Assembly: GCF_022829685.1 (NCBI RefSeq)
Contig: NZ_JAKSYE010000014.1
Coordinates: forward strand, 1 to 64,000
Length of the DNA: 64,000 nucleotides
Reading direction: 5' to 3'
From: Methylobacterium sp. E-045
GTDB taxonomy: Bacteria; Pseudomonadota; Alphaproteobacteria; Rhizobiales; Beijerinckiaceae
Positions 28,702-37,886 of this stretch are shown here, piece after piece. The translations under genes and the position numbers were made by a program. The notes under the pieces were generated by a model, which had not been told where the DNA came from, searched no databases, and was given only the letters and a program-made list of their open reading frames with translations. Position 1 is the first letter of the stretch. The number at the start of each line of letters is the position of its first letter.

Positions 28702-28736
28702 GGCGGCGGCGAGGGGCTCGATACGGGAGGCTCGCC

Positions 28737-29060
28737 GTGCCGCAGGGTGACAAGTCGAAATACACCGACAAGCAGATCCGCAAGGCCGAGCACATCGCGG
28801 ATTCCTACGAGGAGCGCGGCGTACCGGAAAAAGAGGCCGAGGCGCGGGCCTGGGCGACCGTCAACAAGGACGACGGCGGCGGCAAGCATCCGGGCGGGTC
28901 GGGCAGGGGCAAGGCGAGCGCCCATCCGGCGGCCCACACGGGCGGCGCCAGGGGCGGCAAGGCCTCGTCCTCCCGCACCGCCGAGCAGCGCTCGGCATCA
29001 GCGAAGAAGGCCGCCGCGACCCGCAAGCGGAAGGCGGAGGCGGCGAGGCCCGCATCCTGA
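28737..29060 (+). CDS. Small basic plasmid-stabilisation-like protein
   Basis: The GTG at 28737 follows CGGGAGG and gives 107 residues. The conserved first half (SKYTDKQIRKAEHIADSYEERGVPEKEAEARAWATVNKDDGGGK) is a family found near general stress genes and often misnamed plasmid stabilisation protein. The second half is low-complexity Gly/Ser/Lys/Ala (SSSRTAEQRSASAKKAAATRKRKAEAARPAS), histone-H1-like. It starts 35 bp after the LOV kinase stop, so both may be under the same control. The function is unknown; a DNA-binding role is inferred from charge only. Confidence 0.8.
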   Translation: MPQGDKSKYTDKQIRKAEHIADSYEERGVPEKEAEARAWATVNKDDGGGKHPGGSGRGKASAHPAAHTGGARGGKASSSRTAEQRSASAKKAAATRKRKAEAARPAS

Positions 29061-29094
29061 AGCGGCGGAGACCGCACGGCTCATGACCGTATTC

Positions 29095-29121
29095 CCCTCT
29101 CCCCGCCCGGCGGGGAGGGGG
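29095..29121. repeat. CCCTCTCC-type palindrome
   Basis: CCCTCTCCCCGCCC/GGCGGGGAGGGG forms a short hairpin in the 113-bp gap between converging genes (28737-29060 and icd). It belongs to the same dispersed family as the units at 4293 and 37691 and could also act as a bidirectional transcription stop. Confidence 0.6.
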
Positions 29122-29173
29122 GAAACCCGCACATCGTCCGGCTGCATGCCTCGGAACGATGCGCGCACCGTCC

Positions 29174-30385
29174 TCAGGCCATGGCGAGCTTGAGGTTCGC
29201 GTCGACCTTGTCGAGGAAGCCGGTGGTGGAGAGCCAGCGCTGGTCGGGGCCGACGAGGAGGGCGAGATCCTTCGTCATGAAGCCGGCTTCCACCGTGTCG
29301 ACGCAGACCTTCTCAAGGGTGTTGGCGAACGTCGCCAGATCGGCATTGTCGTCGAGCTTGGCGCGGTGGGCGAGGCCGCGGCTCCAGGCGAAGATCGAGG
29401 CGATGGAGTTGGTGGAGGTCTCCTTGCCCTTCTGATGCTCGCGGTAGTGGCGCGTCACCGTTCCGTGCGCGGCTTCCGCCTCCACGGTCTGGCCGTCCGG
29501 CGTCATCAGCACCGAGGTCATTAGGCCAAGCGAGCCGAAGCCCTGGGCGGCGGTGTCCGACTGAACGTCGCCGTCGTAGTTCTTGCAGGCCCAGACGTAG
29601 CCGCCCGACCATTTCAGGCACGAGGCCACCATGTCGTCGATGAGACGGTGCTCGTAGGTGATGCCGAGCGCCTGGAACTTCGCCTTGAACTCGGCGTCGA
29701 ACACCTCCTGGAACAGGTCCTTGAAGCGGCCGTCATAGGCCTTGAGGATGGTGTTCTTGGTAGAGAGGTAGACCGGGTACTTGCGGGCGAGGCCGTAGTT
29801 CAGGGAGGCGCGGGCGAAGTCGCGGATCGACTCGTCGAGGTTGTACATCGACATGGCGACGCCGGCGGCGGGGAACTTGAACACTTCCTTCTCGATGACG
29901 GTGCCGTCGTCGCCCTCGAACTTGATCGTCAGGCGGCCCTTGCCGGGCACCTTGAAGTCGGTGGCGCGGTACTGGTCGCCGTAGGCGTGGCGGCCGATGA
30001 CGAAGGGCTGCGTCCAGCCCGGCACGAGCCGAGGGACGTTCTTACAAATGATGGGTTCACGAAAAATCACGCCGCCGAGGATGTTGCGGATCGTCCCGTT
30101 GGGCGAGCGCCACATCTCCTTGAGCTTGAACTCCTCGACGCGTTGCTCGTCGGGGGTGATGGTGGCGCACTTCACGCCGACGCCGTGGCGCTTGATCGCC
30201 TCCGCCGCATCGACGGTGACCTTGTCGTTCGTGGCGTCGCGGTGCTCCACGCCGAGGTCGTAATAGTCGAGGTCGAGGTCGAGATAGGGGTGGATGAGCT
30301 TGGACTTGATCTCGCTCCAGATGATCCGGGTCATCTCGTCGCCGTCGAGTTCGACGACCGGGTTCGCCACCTTGATCTTCGACAT
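29174..30385 (-). CDS. icd: NADP-dependent isocitrate dehydrogenase (eukaryote-type)
   Basis: The start at 30385 ([20 protein letters not shown]) gives 403 residues; the frame is open for eight more codons. The DGDEMTR start, [26 protein letters not shown] with the substrate Ser, and [32 protein letters not shown] metal-binding Asp segment mark the homodimeric type shared with mitochondria and alphaproteobacteria. It oxidises isocitrate to 2-oxoglutarate, yielding NADPH. The next gene diverges 207 bp upstream. Confidence 0.97.
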   Translation of the reverse strand: MSKIKVANPVVELDGDEMTRIIWSEIKSKLIHPYLDLDLDYYDLGVEHRDATNDKVTVDAAEAIKRHGVGVKCATITPDEQRVEEFKLKEMWRSPNGTIRNILGGVIFREPIICKNVPRLVPGWTQPFVIGRHAYGDQYRATDFKVPGKGRLTIKFEGDDGTVIEKEVFKFPAAGVAMSMYNLDESIRDFARASLNYGLARKYPVYLSTKNTILKAYDGRFKDLFQEVFDAEFKAKFQALGITYEHRLIDDMVASCLKWSGGYVWACKNYDGDVQSDTAAQGFGSLGLMTSVLMTPDGQTVEAEAAHGTVTRHYREHQKGKETSTNSIASIFAWSRGLAHRAKLDDNADLATFANTLEKVCVDTVEAGFMTKDLALLVGPDQRWLSTTGFLDKVDANLKLAMA

Positions 30386-30592
30386 GATCCTCAGAACCTT
30401 TCTCATCACGCGGCCGGGGCCGGCCGCGCTCCCGCTCGCTCGCGGTCATAGCGCGCTGCAACAGGACGCGAAAGCCGTGCCCCTTACAGATCGCGCAGGG
30501 CGTCGGCAGGGTCGAAAATCGCCGATCACCCTGGACATCCGGCGATGGGGCGGGAATGTGCGGGCCATTCCGACATCGAGAAGGACATGTCC

Positions 30593-31141
30593 ATGAGCGA
30601 ACGCATCATCCTGCGGGCCGGCGAGGCCCTGGTCGCCGGCGGCCCGCCCAACACCGCCTCCGAGCCGGAGGTGATCATCGGCGAACTCGACGGGCCGGTA
30701 GGCACCGCCCTGGCCACCCTCACGGGCGACCAGGTCGTCGGCCACAGCCGCGTCTTCGCGCTCCTCAACACCGACATCATGGTGCGCCCGGTAACGCTCT
30801 GCGTCTCCAAGGTCAGCGTGACCGAGAGCAAGTACACCTCGATCCTGATGGGCACGGTCCAGTTCGCCATCGCCAACGGCGTCCTCGACGCCGTGCGCCT
30901 CGGCTACATCCCCAAGGAGAAGGCCAACGATCTCGGCATCATCTGCTCGGTCTGGCTCAGCCCCGGCGTGATCGAGGCCGAGACCGTGGACCACAAGGCC
31001 CTGTTCGAGATCCAGCGCAAGGGCATGACGGAGGCGATCCGCAAGGCCATGACCAACGAGCCCTCCATCGACTGGCTCCTGGAGAACCAGGACAAGATCA
31101 TCCACAAATACTACCAGATGGGCCTCGACGGTAAGATCTGA
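30593..31141 (+). CDS. Formaldehyde-activating enzyme homologue (Fae-like)
   Basis: The ATG at 30593 has GAGAAGG about eight bases upstream and gives 182 residues; ATG at 30587 is possible. The sequence follows Fae: RAGEALVAG, EVIIGELDGPVGTALA, VMVRP-like DIMVRPVTLCVSKVSV, and MGTVQFAIANGVLDAVRLGYIPKEKANDLGIICSVWLSPG. Fae condenses formaldehyde with tetrahydromethanopterin. The conserved His of the AHIDLIIG motif appears to be an acidic or neutral residue here (SEPEVIIG), so it is probably a Fae paralogue without the canonical reaction. It diverges from icd. A Fae homologue supports a methylotroph. Confidence 0.85.
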   Translation: MSERIILRAGEALVAGGPPNTASEPEVIIGELDGPVGTALATLTGDQVVGHSRVFALLNTDIMVRPVTLCVSKVSVTESKYTSILMGTVQFAIANGVLDAVRLGYIPKEKANDLGIICSVWLSPGVIEAETVDHKALFEIQRKGMTEAIRKAMTNEPSIDWLLENQDKIIHKYYQMGLDGKI

Positions 31142-31158
31142 GCGGGTCCGCAGATAGC

Positions 31159-31187
31159 GGGGGAGCCGTTGCACCGGCGGCTCCCCC
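31159..31187. terminator. Hairpin after the Fae homologue
   Basis: GGGGGAGCCG (31159-31168) pairs with CGGCTCCCCC (31178-31187), starting 18 bp after the stop. No T-run follows; it is probably a transcript end or stabilising hairpin. Confidence 0.55.
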
Positions 31188-31241
31188 CATCGTGTCCATG
31201 ACGGACTATGCGTCGGGGCCGACCCGTGGCAGAGGGCGACG

Positions 31242-31964
31242 ATGATCGCCCCCGTCGTCATCCTGGTCGAACCGCAGCTGGCCGAGAATATCGGCATGGT
31301 CGCCCGCGCCATGGCCAATTTCGGCCTCTCCGAACTCCGCCTCGTGGCCCCCAAGAACGGCTGGCCGAAGAAGGGCGTGCGCGAGGCCGCCTCCGGGGCG
31401 ACGCATGTCCTCGACGGCGCCACCGTCCACGCCACGGTGCCGGAGGCCATCGCGGACCTGAATTACCTTTTGGCGACCACGGCCCGCGAACGCGGGCAGA
31501 TGAAGCGCGCCTATGCCCCCGACGCGGCGATGGCGGATGTGGCCGCGCGGGCGGGACAACGTGTGGGCGTGATGTTCGGCCGGGAGCGGATCGGGCTGAC
31601 CAACGACGAGGTCTCCCTCGCCGACGCCATCGTCACCTTCCCCGTCTCGCCCGACTTTCCGTCGCTCAACCTCGCGCAGGCGGTGCTCCTCGTCGGCTAC
31701 GAATGGCGCAAGGCGTCGGGTCAGGCCCGCCTTCCCTTCACCGGCGAGATGCAGGCGCCCCCCGCCACGCGCGAGGCGATGGCATCCCTCGTGGCCAGCC
31801 TGGAAGGGAGCCTCGACGCGTGCGGGTTCTATCCCCCCCAGAAGCGGGACATGATCGCCCGCAACATGCGCGACATGCTCCATCGCATGGCCCTGACGGA
31901 GCAGGATGTCAGGACGTTTCGCGGGGCGTTGCGCGCCTTGACAAGGATCAGCGAGAAAGACTGA
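31242..31964 (+). CDS. trmJ: tRNA (Cm32/Um32) 2'-O-methyltransferase-like SpoU protein
   Basis: A 240-residue SPOUT protein. VILVEPQLAENIGMVARAMANFGL at residues 6-29 is the motif-1 asparagine loop, MFGRERIGLTNDEVSLADAIVTFP is motif 2, and FPSLNLAQAVLLVGYEW is motif 3, in the TrmJ arrangement. TrmJ methylates the ribose at position 32 of the anticodon loop. A C-terminal extension of about 70 residues (MASLVASLEGSLDACGFYPP) is also typical. TrmJ is preferred over related TrmL because of this extension. Confidence 0.88.
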   Translation: MIAPVVILVEPQLAENIGMVARAMANFGLSELRLVAPKNGWPKKGVREAASGATHVLDGATVHATVPEAIADLNYLLATTARERGQMKRAYAPDAAMADVAARAGQRVGVMFGRERIGLTNDEVSLADAIVTFPVSPDFPSLNLAQAVLLVGYEWRKASGQARLPFTGEMQAPPATREAMASLVASLEGSLDACGFYPPQKRDMIARNMRDMLHRMALTEQDVRTFRGALRALTRISEKD

Positions 31965-32011
31965 TAATTGTTATTGCGGCAGCCGGTTCTTAACGCCTGC
32001 GCGACGATTGC

Positions 32012-34375
32012 GTGAGAGTGTCATGCACCATGTGGAAGCATCGTCTCAGGGCCATTGGCGGCGAATTCGTCTCGGTCGAGCGGGAAGGGGCGTTCCAGCA
32101 GGAGCGACTGTCCGAGACCCTGCGCCATGCGCGATTGATTTTTCTCGGCGGCGTTCTCCTCAACACTCTCTTCCTGCTGAGCGACTGGCGCTTTGCCGGG
32201 CAGACCCATTTCTGGGTCGCCGTTCCCGCCCGCCTCGGCATCATCCTGGTGTCCATCCTCAGCCTGCTGGCGACGTGGAACGTCGCGAGTTTCGGCAGGC
32301 TCCAGGTGGTCATGGTGACATGGGAGATCCTCGTCGCCGGAGCCGTCGCGCTCCTGTGCTCGTCGCGATTCGACATCGCGCTGTTCGTCATCCTCCTGCT
32401 TCCGGCGATCTACATGGTCGTCATGCCGACCCGCTTTCTGTGGAGTGTGACGACGAGCGCGATCGCGTCCGTCGCGCTGACGGCGGGCTATTTTCTGCCC
32501 GCGCCCCTGCCATCCACGGCATTCGGGATCTGTCTCGCGGTGCTGACGTCCAACACCGCGATGCTGTTGTTCGTCGTGCGGTCGAACCGCCTCCGGCGTC
32601 TGGAATGGATGGCGACCCAAGCGGAGCGCCGCGCTAATACCGAACTGGCGGACAGCCGCCGCCTGTTCGAGACGATGTTCAAGGCGGTTCCGATCCCGAT
32701 CGTCGTATCGCGCGCGGATGACGGCCAGATCGTCGATGCCAACGACGCCGCCACACGGTTCTACGGGCTCCACGACGGCGATCTGCTGACCCGATACACG
32801 ACGCACGATCTGCTCGATGGGCCGACACGGCGCCTGATCCAGGCGGAACTCGACCGGACCGGCACCGCCAACGAGATCGAGGTCACCACGGGTGCCTCGG
32901 GCCGGGTACACCGGGACGCCATGCTGTCGGCGGTTACCGTGGAGATGGAGGGGGCGACCCGCATCATCTCGAGCCTCGTGGACATGACGAGCCGCAAGGC
33001 GGTGGAGGAGCGGATCCACCTCGCCGCGCAGCGCGACGTCCTCACCGGCCTGCCGAACCGCGCCTTGTTCCAGACCACCCTCGATGCGGCGCTGAGTCGG
33101 GCGGAGGCGTCCGGAGAGCGCGTCGGCCTCATCCTCATCGATCTCGATGCGTTCAAGGAAGTGAACGACACCCTCGGTCACGACGCGGGCGATGCAGTGC
33201 TCAAGGAGGTCGCCCGGCGCCTCGGCAAAGCCGTCGGCCCGCAGGATCTCGTCGCCCGCCTCGGTGGCGACGAGTTCGTCGTGATCGCATCCTGCGAGAA
33301 GGACCGTCATCAGCCGAGCCGGCGCATCCATGCCCTGTCACGGGCGATCCTCGATGTCCTGAAACCGGCGATGGGGGTATCGGGGCGCGTGGTCTCGCCC
33401 CGCGCCAGCCTCGGCCTCGCCCTCTACCCGGAACACGCCGCCAGTCCGACCGACCTCTTCACCAACGCGGACCTCGCCCTCTACGCGGCCAAGGCGGCCG
33501 GACGAAACCGCGCGACGCTCTTCGTTCCGGCGCTCCGGGCGGATATCGAGCATCGCGTCTCCGTCGCCCGCGAGATGAGGTCGGCCCTCGAAGTCGGCGG
33601 CTTGATCCCCCACTATCAACCCAAGATCGACCTCGCCACGGGCCGGATCGTCGGCTTCGAAGCCCTGGCGCGTTGGCAGCATCCGAGTCGCGGCCTCCTG
33701 TCACCGGCGAGCTTCGCGACGGTCTTCGACGATGCGCAGATCGGGATCGCTGTCGGCCAAGTCCTCGCGCGCCAGATCTTCGCCGACATCGCGGGATGGA
33801 TCGCGCAAGGCTACGATCCCGGCCGGGTGTTCCTGAACCTGTCCTCGGCTCAGTTCGCCCAGGACAACCTCGCCGAAGGCCTGATCGCCGATCTCTCCGC
33901 CGCCGGGCTCGCCCATGACCGCATCGGCGTCGAGGTGACGGAGACGGTGCTCCTCGGCGGCCACGGAGACCGCGTTTCGGCGATCCTCTCGACCTTGCAC
34001 CGCGCCGGCGTCCGCGTCGCCCTGGACGATTTCGGAACCGGTTACGCCTCCCTCACCCACCTGAAGCAATATCCGGTGGACGAGATCAAGGTCGACCGCA
34101 GCTTCGTGCGCGATCTCGAACGAGATCCCAACGATGCCGCCATCGTGACGGCGGTCGTGCAGCTCGGACAGAATCTCGGCCTCGACGTTACCGCGGAGGG
34201 GGTCGAGACCGAAGCGCAGGCGGCGTTCCTGCGCGAGCAGGGCTGCGCCTATGCGCAGGGCTATCTGTACAGCAAGCCCATGCCGCAGAGCCGGGTCCCG
34301 TGGTTCCTCAACAAGCACGCCGGCAAAGCCGCCTCCCCGGAAGCGGAGGGCTCGGCCGAACTCAAATTCGCCTGA
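32012..34375 (+). CDS. Membrane GGDEF-EAL c-di-GMP signalling protein with PAS domain
   Basis: The GTG at 32012 gives 787 residues (ATG at 32030 is an alternative). About five hydrophobic helices occupy residues 40-200, followed by a PAS domain (about 215-335, LFETMFKAVPIPIVVSRADD). The GGDEF domain contains LTGLPNRALF and RLGGDEFVVIA, intact for diguanylate cyclase; an inhibitory RxxD site is not obvious (GPQD at that place). The EAL domain has GFEALARWQHP, NLSSAQF, ETVLLGG, DDFGTGYASL and KVDRSFV, all present, so phosphodiesterase activity is likely. Its TGA abuts the stop of the converging sulfhydrylase gene with no spacer. Confidence 0.93.
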   Translation: MRVSCTMWKHRLRAIGGEFVSVEREGAFQQERLSETLRHARLIFLGGVLLNTLFLLSDWRFAGQTHFWVAVPARLGIILVSILSLLATWNVASFGRLQVVMVTWEILVAGAVALLCSSRFDIALFVILLLPAIYMVVMPTRFLWSVTTSAIASVALTAGYFLPAPLPSTAFGICLAVLTSNTAMLLFVVRSNRLRRLEWMATQAERRANTELADSRRLFETMFKAVPIPIVVSRADDGQIVDANDAATRFYGLHDGDLLTRYTTHDLLDGPTRRLIQAELDRTGTANEIEVTTGASGRVHRDAMLSAVTVEMEGATRIISSLVDMTSRKAVEERIHLAAQRDVLTGLPNRALFQTTLDAALSRAEASGERVGLILIDLDAFKEVNDTLGHDAGDAVLKEVARRLGKAVGPQDLVARLGGDEFVVIASCEKDRHQPSRRIHALSRAILDVLKPAMGVSGRVVSPRASLGLALYPEHAASPTDLFTNADLALYAAKAAGRNRATLFVPALRADIEHRVSVAREMRSALEVGGLIPHYQPKIDLATGRIVGFEALARWQHPSRGLLSPASFATVFDDAQIGIAVGQVLARQIFADIAGWIAQGYDPGRVFLNLSSAQFAQDNLAEGLIADLSAAGLAHDRIGVEVTETVLLGGHGDRVSAILSTLHRAGVRVALDDFGTGYASLTHLKQYPVDEIKVDRSFVRDLERDPNDAAIVTAVVQLGQNLGLDVTAEGVETEAQAAFLREQGCAYAQGYLYSKPMPQSRVPWFLNKHAGKAASPEAEGSAELKFA

Positions 34376-35674
34376 TCAGGCGGCGGCCTGATCGAGGGCC
34401 TGGGCGATATCGGCGATCAGGTCCTCGGCATTCTCCAGGCCGATGGAGAGGCGGACGGTCTCCGGGCCGACCAGGGCCGCGGCCTTGTCGGCATCGCTCA
34501 GCTGGCGGTGCGTCGTGGTGGCCGGATGGATCGCCAGGGATTTGATCTCGCCGATATTCACGAGGTGCGAAACGAGCTCCAGGCTCATGATGAACTTCAC
34601 CGCCGCCGGCTGTCCGCCCTTGAGCGCGAAGGTGAAGATCGATCCCGGCCCCTCCGGCACGTAGCGGGCGGCCAACGCCTCGCCCTCCTGGCCGGGGAGG
34701 GCGGGATAGCTCACCCATGCCACCGCCGGATGGTCCTTGAGGAAGGCGGCCACCGCCTTGGCGTTCGAGCAATGCCGCTTCATGCGCAGGGGCAGGGTCT
34801 CGATGCCGGTGAGCGTCAGGAACGCGTTCATCGGCGACAGGCCGGGGCCGAGATCGCGCAGGCCGAAGAGTCGACAGGCCACCGCGAAGCTGAAATCGGG
34901 GAAGCGGTCCGAGACGACGAGACCGTCGTAATCGGCCCAGGGCTCGGTGATGAGGTTGTAGCGCCCCGCCGCCGCCGGCCAGTCGAACGTGCCCGCGTCG
35001 CAGATGATGCCGCCGATGGTCTGGCCGGAGCCGCCGAGGAACTTCGAGGTCGAGTGGAAGACGATGTCGGCGCCGTGCTCGATGGGGCGGATCAGGGCCG
35101 GGGAGGCGAGGGTGTTGTCCACCACCAGCGGCAGATTGTGGCGCTTGGCGACCTCGGCGATGCCGGCGATGTCCATCACCGTGGCGCAGGGATTGACGAT
35201 CGATTCGCAGACGATGGCCTTCGTCTCCGGCGTGATCGCCGCCTCGAAATCGGCCGGCGTCAGGCCCTTGGCGAAGAGCGGCTTGAGGTCGTAGCGCGCG
35301 TCGAGGCGGTTCATCAGCCCCAGCGAGCCGCCGAACAGGCGCGGCGAGGCGACGTAGGCGTCGCCGCTCTTCATCAGCGTCATCAGCACGAGGAGGAGGG
35401 CCGACTGGCCCGACGAGACGGCCACGGCGGCCTTGGCGCCTTCCAGGGCGGCCACCCGGCGCTCCAGGGCGGCCACGGTGGGGTTCGAACCGCGCGAATA
35501 GGAGAAGCCGGTGCGCCGCATGGCGAAGATGTCGGCGGCCTGCTCGGTGGATTCGAACACGAAGCCGTTGGTGAAGTAGATCGGCTGGACGCGCGCGCCG
35601 GTGGCGGGGTCGGGGGCCGCGCCGGCATGGACGGCCTGGGTGGCGAAGCGGAGCGGGCGGGTCTCGGTGGCCAT
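34376..35674 (-). CDS. O-acetylhomoserine aminocarboxypropyltransferase (sulfhydrylase)
   Basis: A 432-residue PLP enzyme of the Cys/Met metabolism family. It has TQAVHAGAAPDPATGARVQPIYFTNGFVF at the start, SRGSNPTVAALERRVAALEGAKAAVAVSSGQSA in the N-terminal domain, the FHSTSKFLGG lysine motif, and TTTHRQLSDADKAAALVGPETVRLSIGLENAEDL at the end. It joins O-acetylhomoserine with sulfide to form homocysteine. A paralogue (36217-37497) lies upstream on the same strand with a receiver gene between. The name is by similarity; OAH versus O-succinyl substrate is inferred. Confidence 0.9.
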   Translation of the reverse strand: MATETRPLRFATQAVHAGAAPDPATGARVQPIYFTNGFVFESTEQAADIFAMRRTGFSYSRGSNPTVAALERRVAALEGAKAAVAVSSGQSALLLVLMTLMKSGDAYVASPRLFGGSLGLMNRLDARYDLKPLFAKGLTPADFEAAITPETKAIVCESIVNPCATVMDIAGIAEVAKRHNLPLVVDNTLASPALIRPIEHGADIVFHSTSKFLGGSGQTIGGIICDAGTFDWPAAAGRYNLITEPWADYDGLVVSDRFPDFSFAVACRLFGLRDLGPGLSPMNAFLTLTGIETLPLRMKRHCSNAKAVAAFLKDHPAVAWVSYPALPGQEGEALAARYVPEGPGSIFTFALKGGQPAAVKFIMSLELVSHLVNIGEIKSLAIHPATTTHRQLSDADKAAALVGPETVRLSIGLENAEDLIADIAQALDQAAA

Positions 35675-35709
35675 GATGGGCGTCGCGATCTTCGAAAGAG
35701 GTGTGACGG

Positions 35710-36108
35710 TCAGGCAGCGCGCCTGGCGAAGGCCCGCAAGGTCCGGACCAGGGTGGAGGGTGCGTAGGGTTTGGGGATGAACCGCGCGCCCTCAGGCATG
35801 TCGTGCGGCCCGGGCGTCCCCATGCCGGAGACGACGAGGACGGGGATCGTCGGCCAGCGGTGGGCGACGAGGCGGGCGAGGGCGAACCCGTCCATGGAGC
35901 CCTGCGGCATGTCCACGTCGGTCATCAGCAGGTCGATCTCCTCGTTCCGCTCCAGGATCGTCAGCGCCTTGTCGGCCTGCGGCGCCTCGAGGACGCGGAA
36001 CCCCGCATCGACCAGGGTGTCGGCGGCCTCCATCAGGAGAAGGCCGTCGTCTTCCACCACAAGGATGACCGGGGGCTCCCCGGAGGTCTCGAAAGGATCA
36101 TGCGTCAT
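35710..36108 (-). CDS. Stand-alone receiver-domain response regulator
   Basis: The 132-residue protein is a single CheY-like receiver. The acidic pair is in ILVVEDDGLLLMEAADTL, the phosphoacceptor Asp in LLMTDVDMP (near residue 63), the conserved Thr/Ser-type position in VLVVSGMG, and the Lys in ARFIPKPYAPSTLV. No output domain is present. It sits between two sulfhydrylase paralogues, which may be coincidental, and could be a phosphorelay partner of hybrid kinases of the kind at 27076. Confidence 0.93.
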   Translation of the reverse strand: MTHDPFETSGEPPVILVVEDDGLLLMEAADTLVDAGFRVLEAPQADKALTILERNEEIDLLMTDVDMPQGSMDGFALARLVAHRWPTIPVLVVSGMGTPGPHDMPEGARFIPKPYAPSTLVRTLRAFARRAA

Positions 36109-36216
36109 GCGAAGCGAACGATCTGGATGAAGGAATAGTTCGCGGGGTAGTCCCCGTCCCCCCGAGCGTCAAGGTCGCGGGGAGGCGGGCAGGGCCGACG
36201 GTCGATTCCAATGAAA

Positions 36217-37497
36217 TCAAGCCTTTAAGGCCTGGTCGAGATCCTCGATCAGGTCCGCCGGGTCCTCGATGCCGATGGAGAGGCGCACCACCTCCGGCCC
36301 GGCGCCGGCCGCGGATTTCTGCGCGTCGGTGAGCTGGCGGTGGGTGGTGGAGGCCGGGTGGATCACCAGCGAACGGGTGTCGCCGATATTCGCCACGTGG
36401 GAGAAGAGCTGCAGGTTGGCCACGAGCTTCACGCCGGCCTCGTAGCCGCCCTTGAGGCCGATGGTGAAGACCGCGCCCGAGCCCAGCGGCGTGTAGCGCC
36501 GGGCGAGCTGGTGGTACTTGTCGGTCTCCAGGCCCGGATAGCTCACCCAGTCCACCGCCGGATGGGTGCTGAGATGGGTGGCGACCTCGAGCGCGTTGTC
36601 GCAATGGCGCTGCATCCGCAGGGGCAGGGTCTCGATGCCGTTGAGGATCAGGAAGGCGTTGAACGGCGACAACGCCGGGCCGAGATCGCGCAGGCCCAGC
36701 ACCCGGATGGCGATGGCGAAGCCGAAATTGCCGAAGGTCTCGGACAGGACCATGCCGGAATATTCGGGGCGCGGCTGCGACAGCATCGGGTAGCGGTCGT
36801 CGCCGGCCCAGGGGAAGGTGCCGCCGTCGACCACGAGGCCGCCGATGGAATTGCCGTGTCCGCCCAGAAACTTCGTCGCCGAATGCACGACGATGTCGGC
36901 CCCGTGCTCGAACGGGCGGATCAGGTACGGCGTCGCCATGGTGTTGTCGACGATGAGCGGGATCTTGTGGCGCCGGGCGATGACGCTCAGGGCCGCGATG
37001 TCGGTGATGACGCCGCCCGGATTGGCGATGGACTCACAGAAGATCGCCTTGGTGCGCGGCGTGATCGCGCGCTCGAACGAGTCCGGATCGTCGGTATCGG
37101 CCCAGACCACGGTCCATCCGAAGCTCTTGTAGGAATGGTTGAACTGGTTGATCGAGCCGCCATAGAGCTTGTTGGCCGCCACGAACTCGTCGCCCGGCTG
37201 CATCAGGGCGTGCATGGTGAGGAACTCGGCCGCGTGGCCCGAGGCCACCGCCACGGCGGCGGTGCCGCCTTCGAGCGCCGCGATGCGCTCTTCCAGCACC
37301 GCGTTGGTGGGGTTGGTGATGCGCGAATAGATGTTGCCGAAGGCCTGCAGCCCGAACAGCGAGGCGGCGTGGTCCACGTCGTCGAAGACGAAGGACGTGG
37401 TCTGGTAGATCGGGGTCGCGCGGGCGCCCGTGGTGGCGTCGGGAGCGGCGCCGGCATGGATCGCCAGCGTGTTGAAGCCTGGGATACGGTCGGTCAT
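36217..37497 (-). CDS. O-acetylhomoserine aminocarboxypropyltransferase, second copy
   Basis: The ATG at 37497 is preceded by GGAGG (37501-37507 on this strand), giving 426 residues. The sequence follows the PLP fold with [59 protein letters not shown] (PLP lysine) and [33 protein letters not shown]. It shares the layout of the copy at 34376 but is clearly divergent, so it is a paralogue rather than a recent duplicate. It makes homocysteine or methionine directly. No SAM-II riboswitch is obvious upstream. Confidence 0.92.
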   Translation of the reverse strand: MTDRIPGFNTLAIHAGAAPDATTGARATPIYQTTSFVFDDVDHAASLFGLQAFGNIYSRITNPTNAVLEERIAALEGGTAAVAVASGHAAEFLTMHALMQPGDEFVAANKLYGGSINQFNHSYKSFGWTVVWADTDDPDSFERAITPRTKAIFCESIANPGGVITDIAALSVIARRHKIPLIVDNTMATPYLIRPFEHGADIVVHSATKFLGGHGNSIGGLVVDGGTFPWAGDDRYPMLSQPRPEYSGMVLSETFGNFGFAIAIRVLGLRDLGPALSPFNAFLILNGIETLPLRMQRHCDNALEVATHLSTHPAVDWVSYPGLETDKYHQLARRYTPLGSGAVFTIGLKGGYEAGVKLVANLQLFSHVANIGDTRSLVIHPASTTHRQLTDAQKSAAGAGPEVVRLSIGIEDPADLIEDLDQALKA

Positions 37498-37690
37498 CAC
37501 TTCCTCCGGGGGCCGGCGGGCACGCACTGGCCGTCGTTCTAGCGCCTGTGCCGGGCCGGACGGAAGAGGTGCCATGCCCCCGTTCCGCTTAAACGAACAG
37601 AAGTTCTTTATGGCGGACGAGAGCCGTGGGTCAAGGGTGGGCACTCGGCATTATGGCCGGGTCGGGGTGTCGCGAGGGCGGCGCGAACGT

Positions 37691-37819
37691 CCCTCCCCCC
37701 TCTGCGGGGGAGGGTGGTCGCGGAGCGACCGGGAGAGGGGAGCGACGCTTCCGGATAGACCGCTCCCCTTATCCGACCCGCTGACGCGGGCCACCTTCTC
37801 CCGCAGAGGGGAGAAGGAG
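37691..37819. repeat. Interspersed palindromic repeat unit
   Basis: CCCTCCCCCCTCTGCGGGGGAGGG at 37691 opens the unit and CTTCTCCCGCAGAGGGGAGAAGG closes it, with GGTCGCGGAGCGACCGGGAGAGGGGAGCGACGCTTCCGGATAGACCG-like internal sequence. It has the same plan as the units at 4293 and 44268. It lies in the 389-bp gap (37498-37886) between the sulfhydrylase and MHS genes; the rest of that gap holds no gene. Confidence 0.75.
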
Positions 37820-37886
37820 AGCGGCCGGCACGATCCTGCACGAATTCGCATGGAACTCGCCCGCGCCTGCGGCTATAGCGCCGCAT

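Noticed and set aside
27888..28736. N-terminal extension of the small basic protein gene through the LOV kinase
   Set aside because: The frame is open only because it is a shadow of the kinase gene; the GTG at 28737 with its CGGGAGG site is the natural start.
37498..37620. SAM-II riboswitch upstream of the O-acetylhomoserine sulfhydrylase gene
   Set aside because: The conserved loop sequences and the pseudoknot core of the alphaproteobacterial motif could not be found; only a good ribosome binding site is present.
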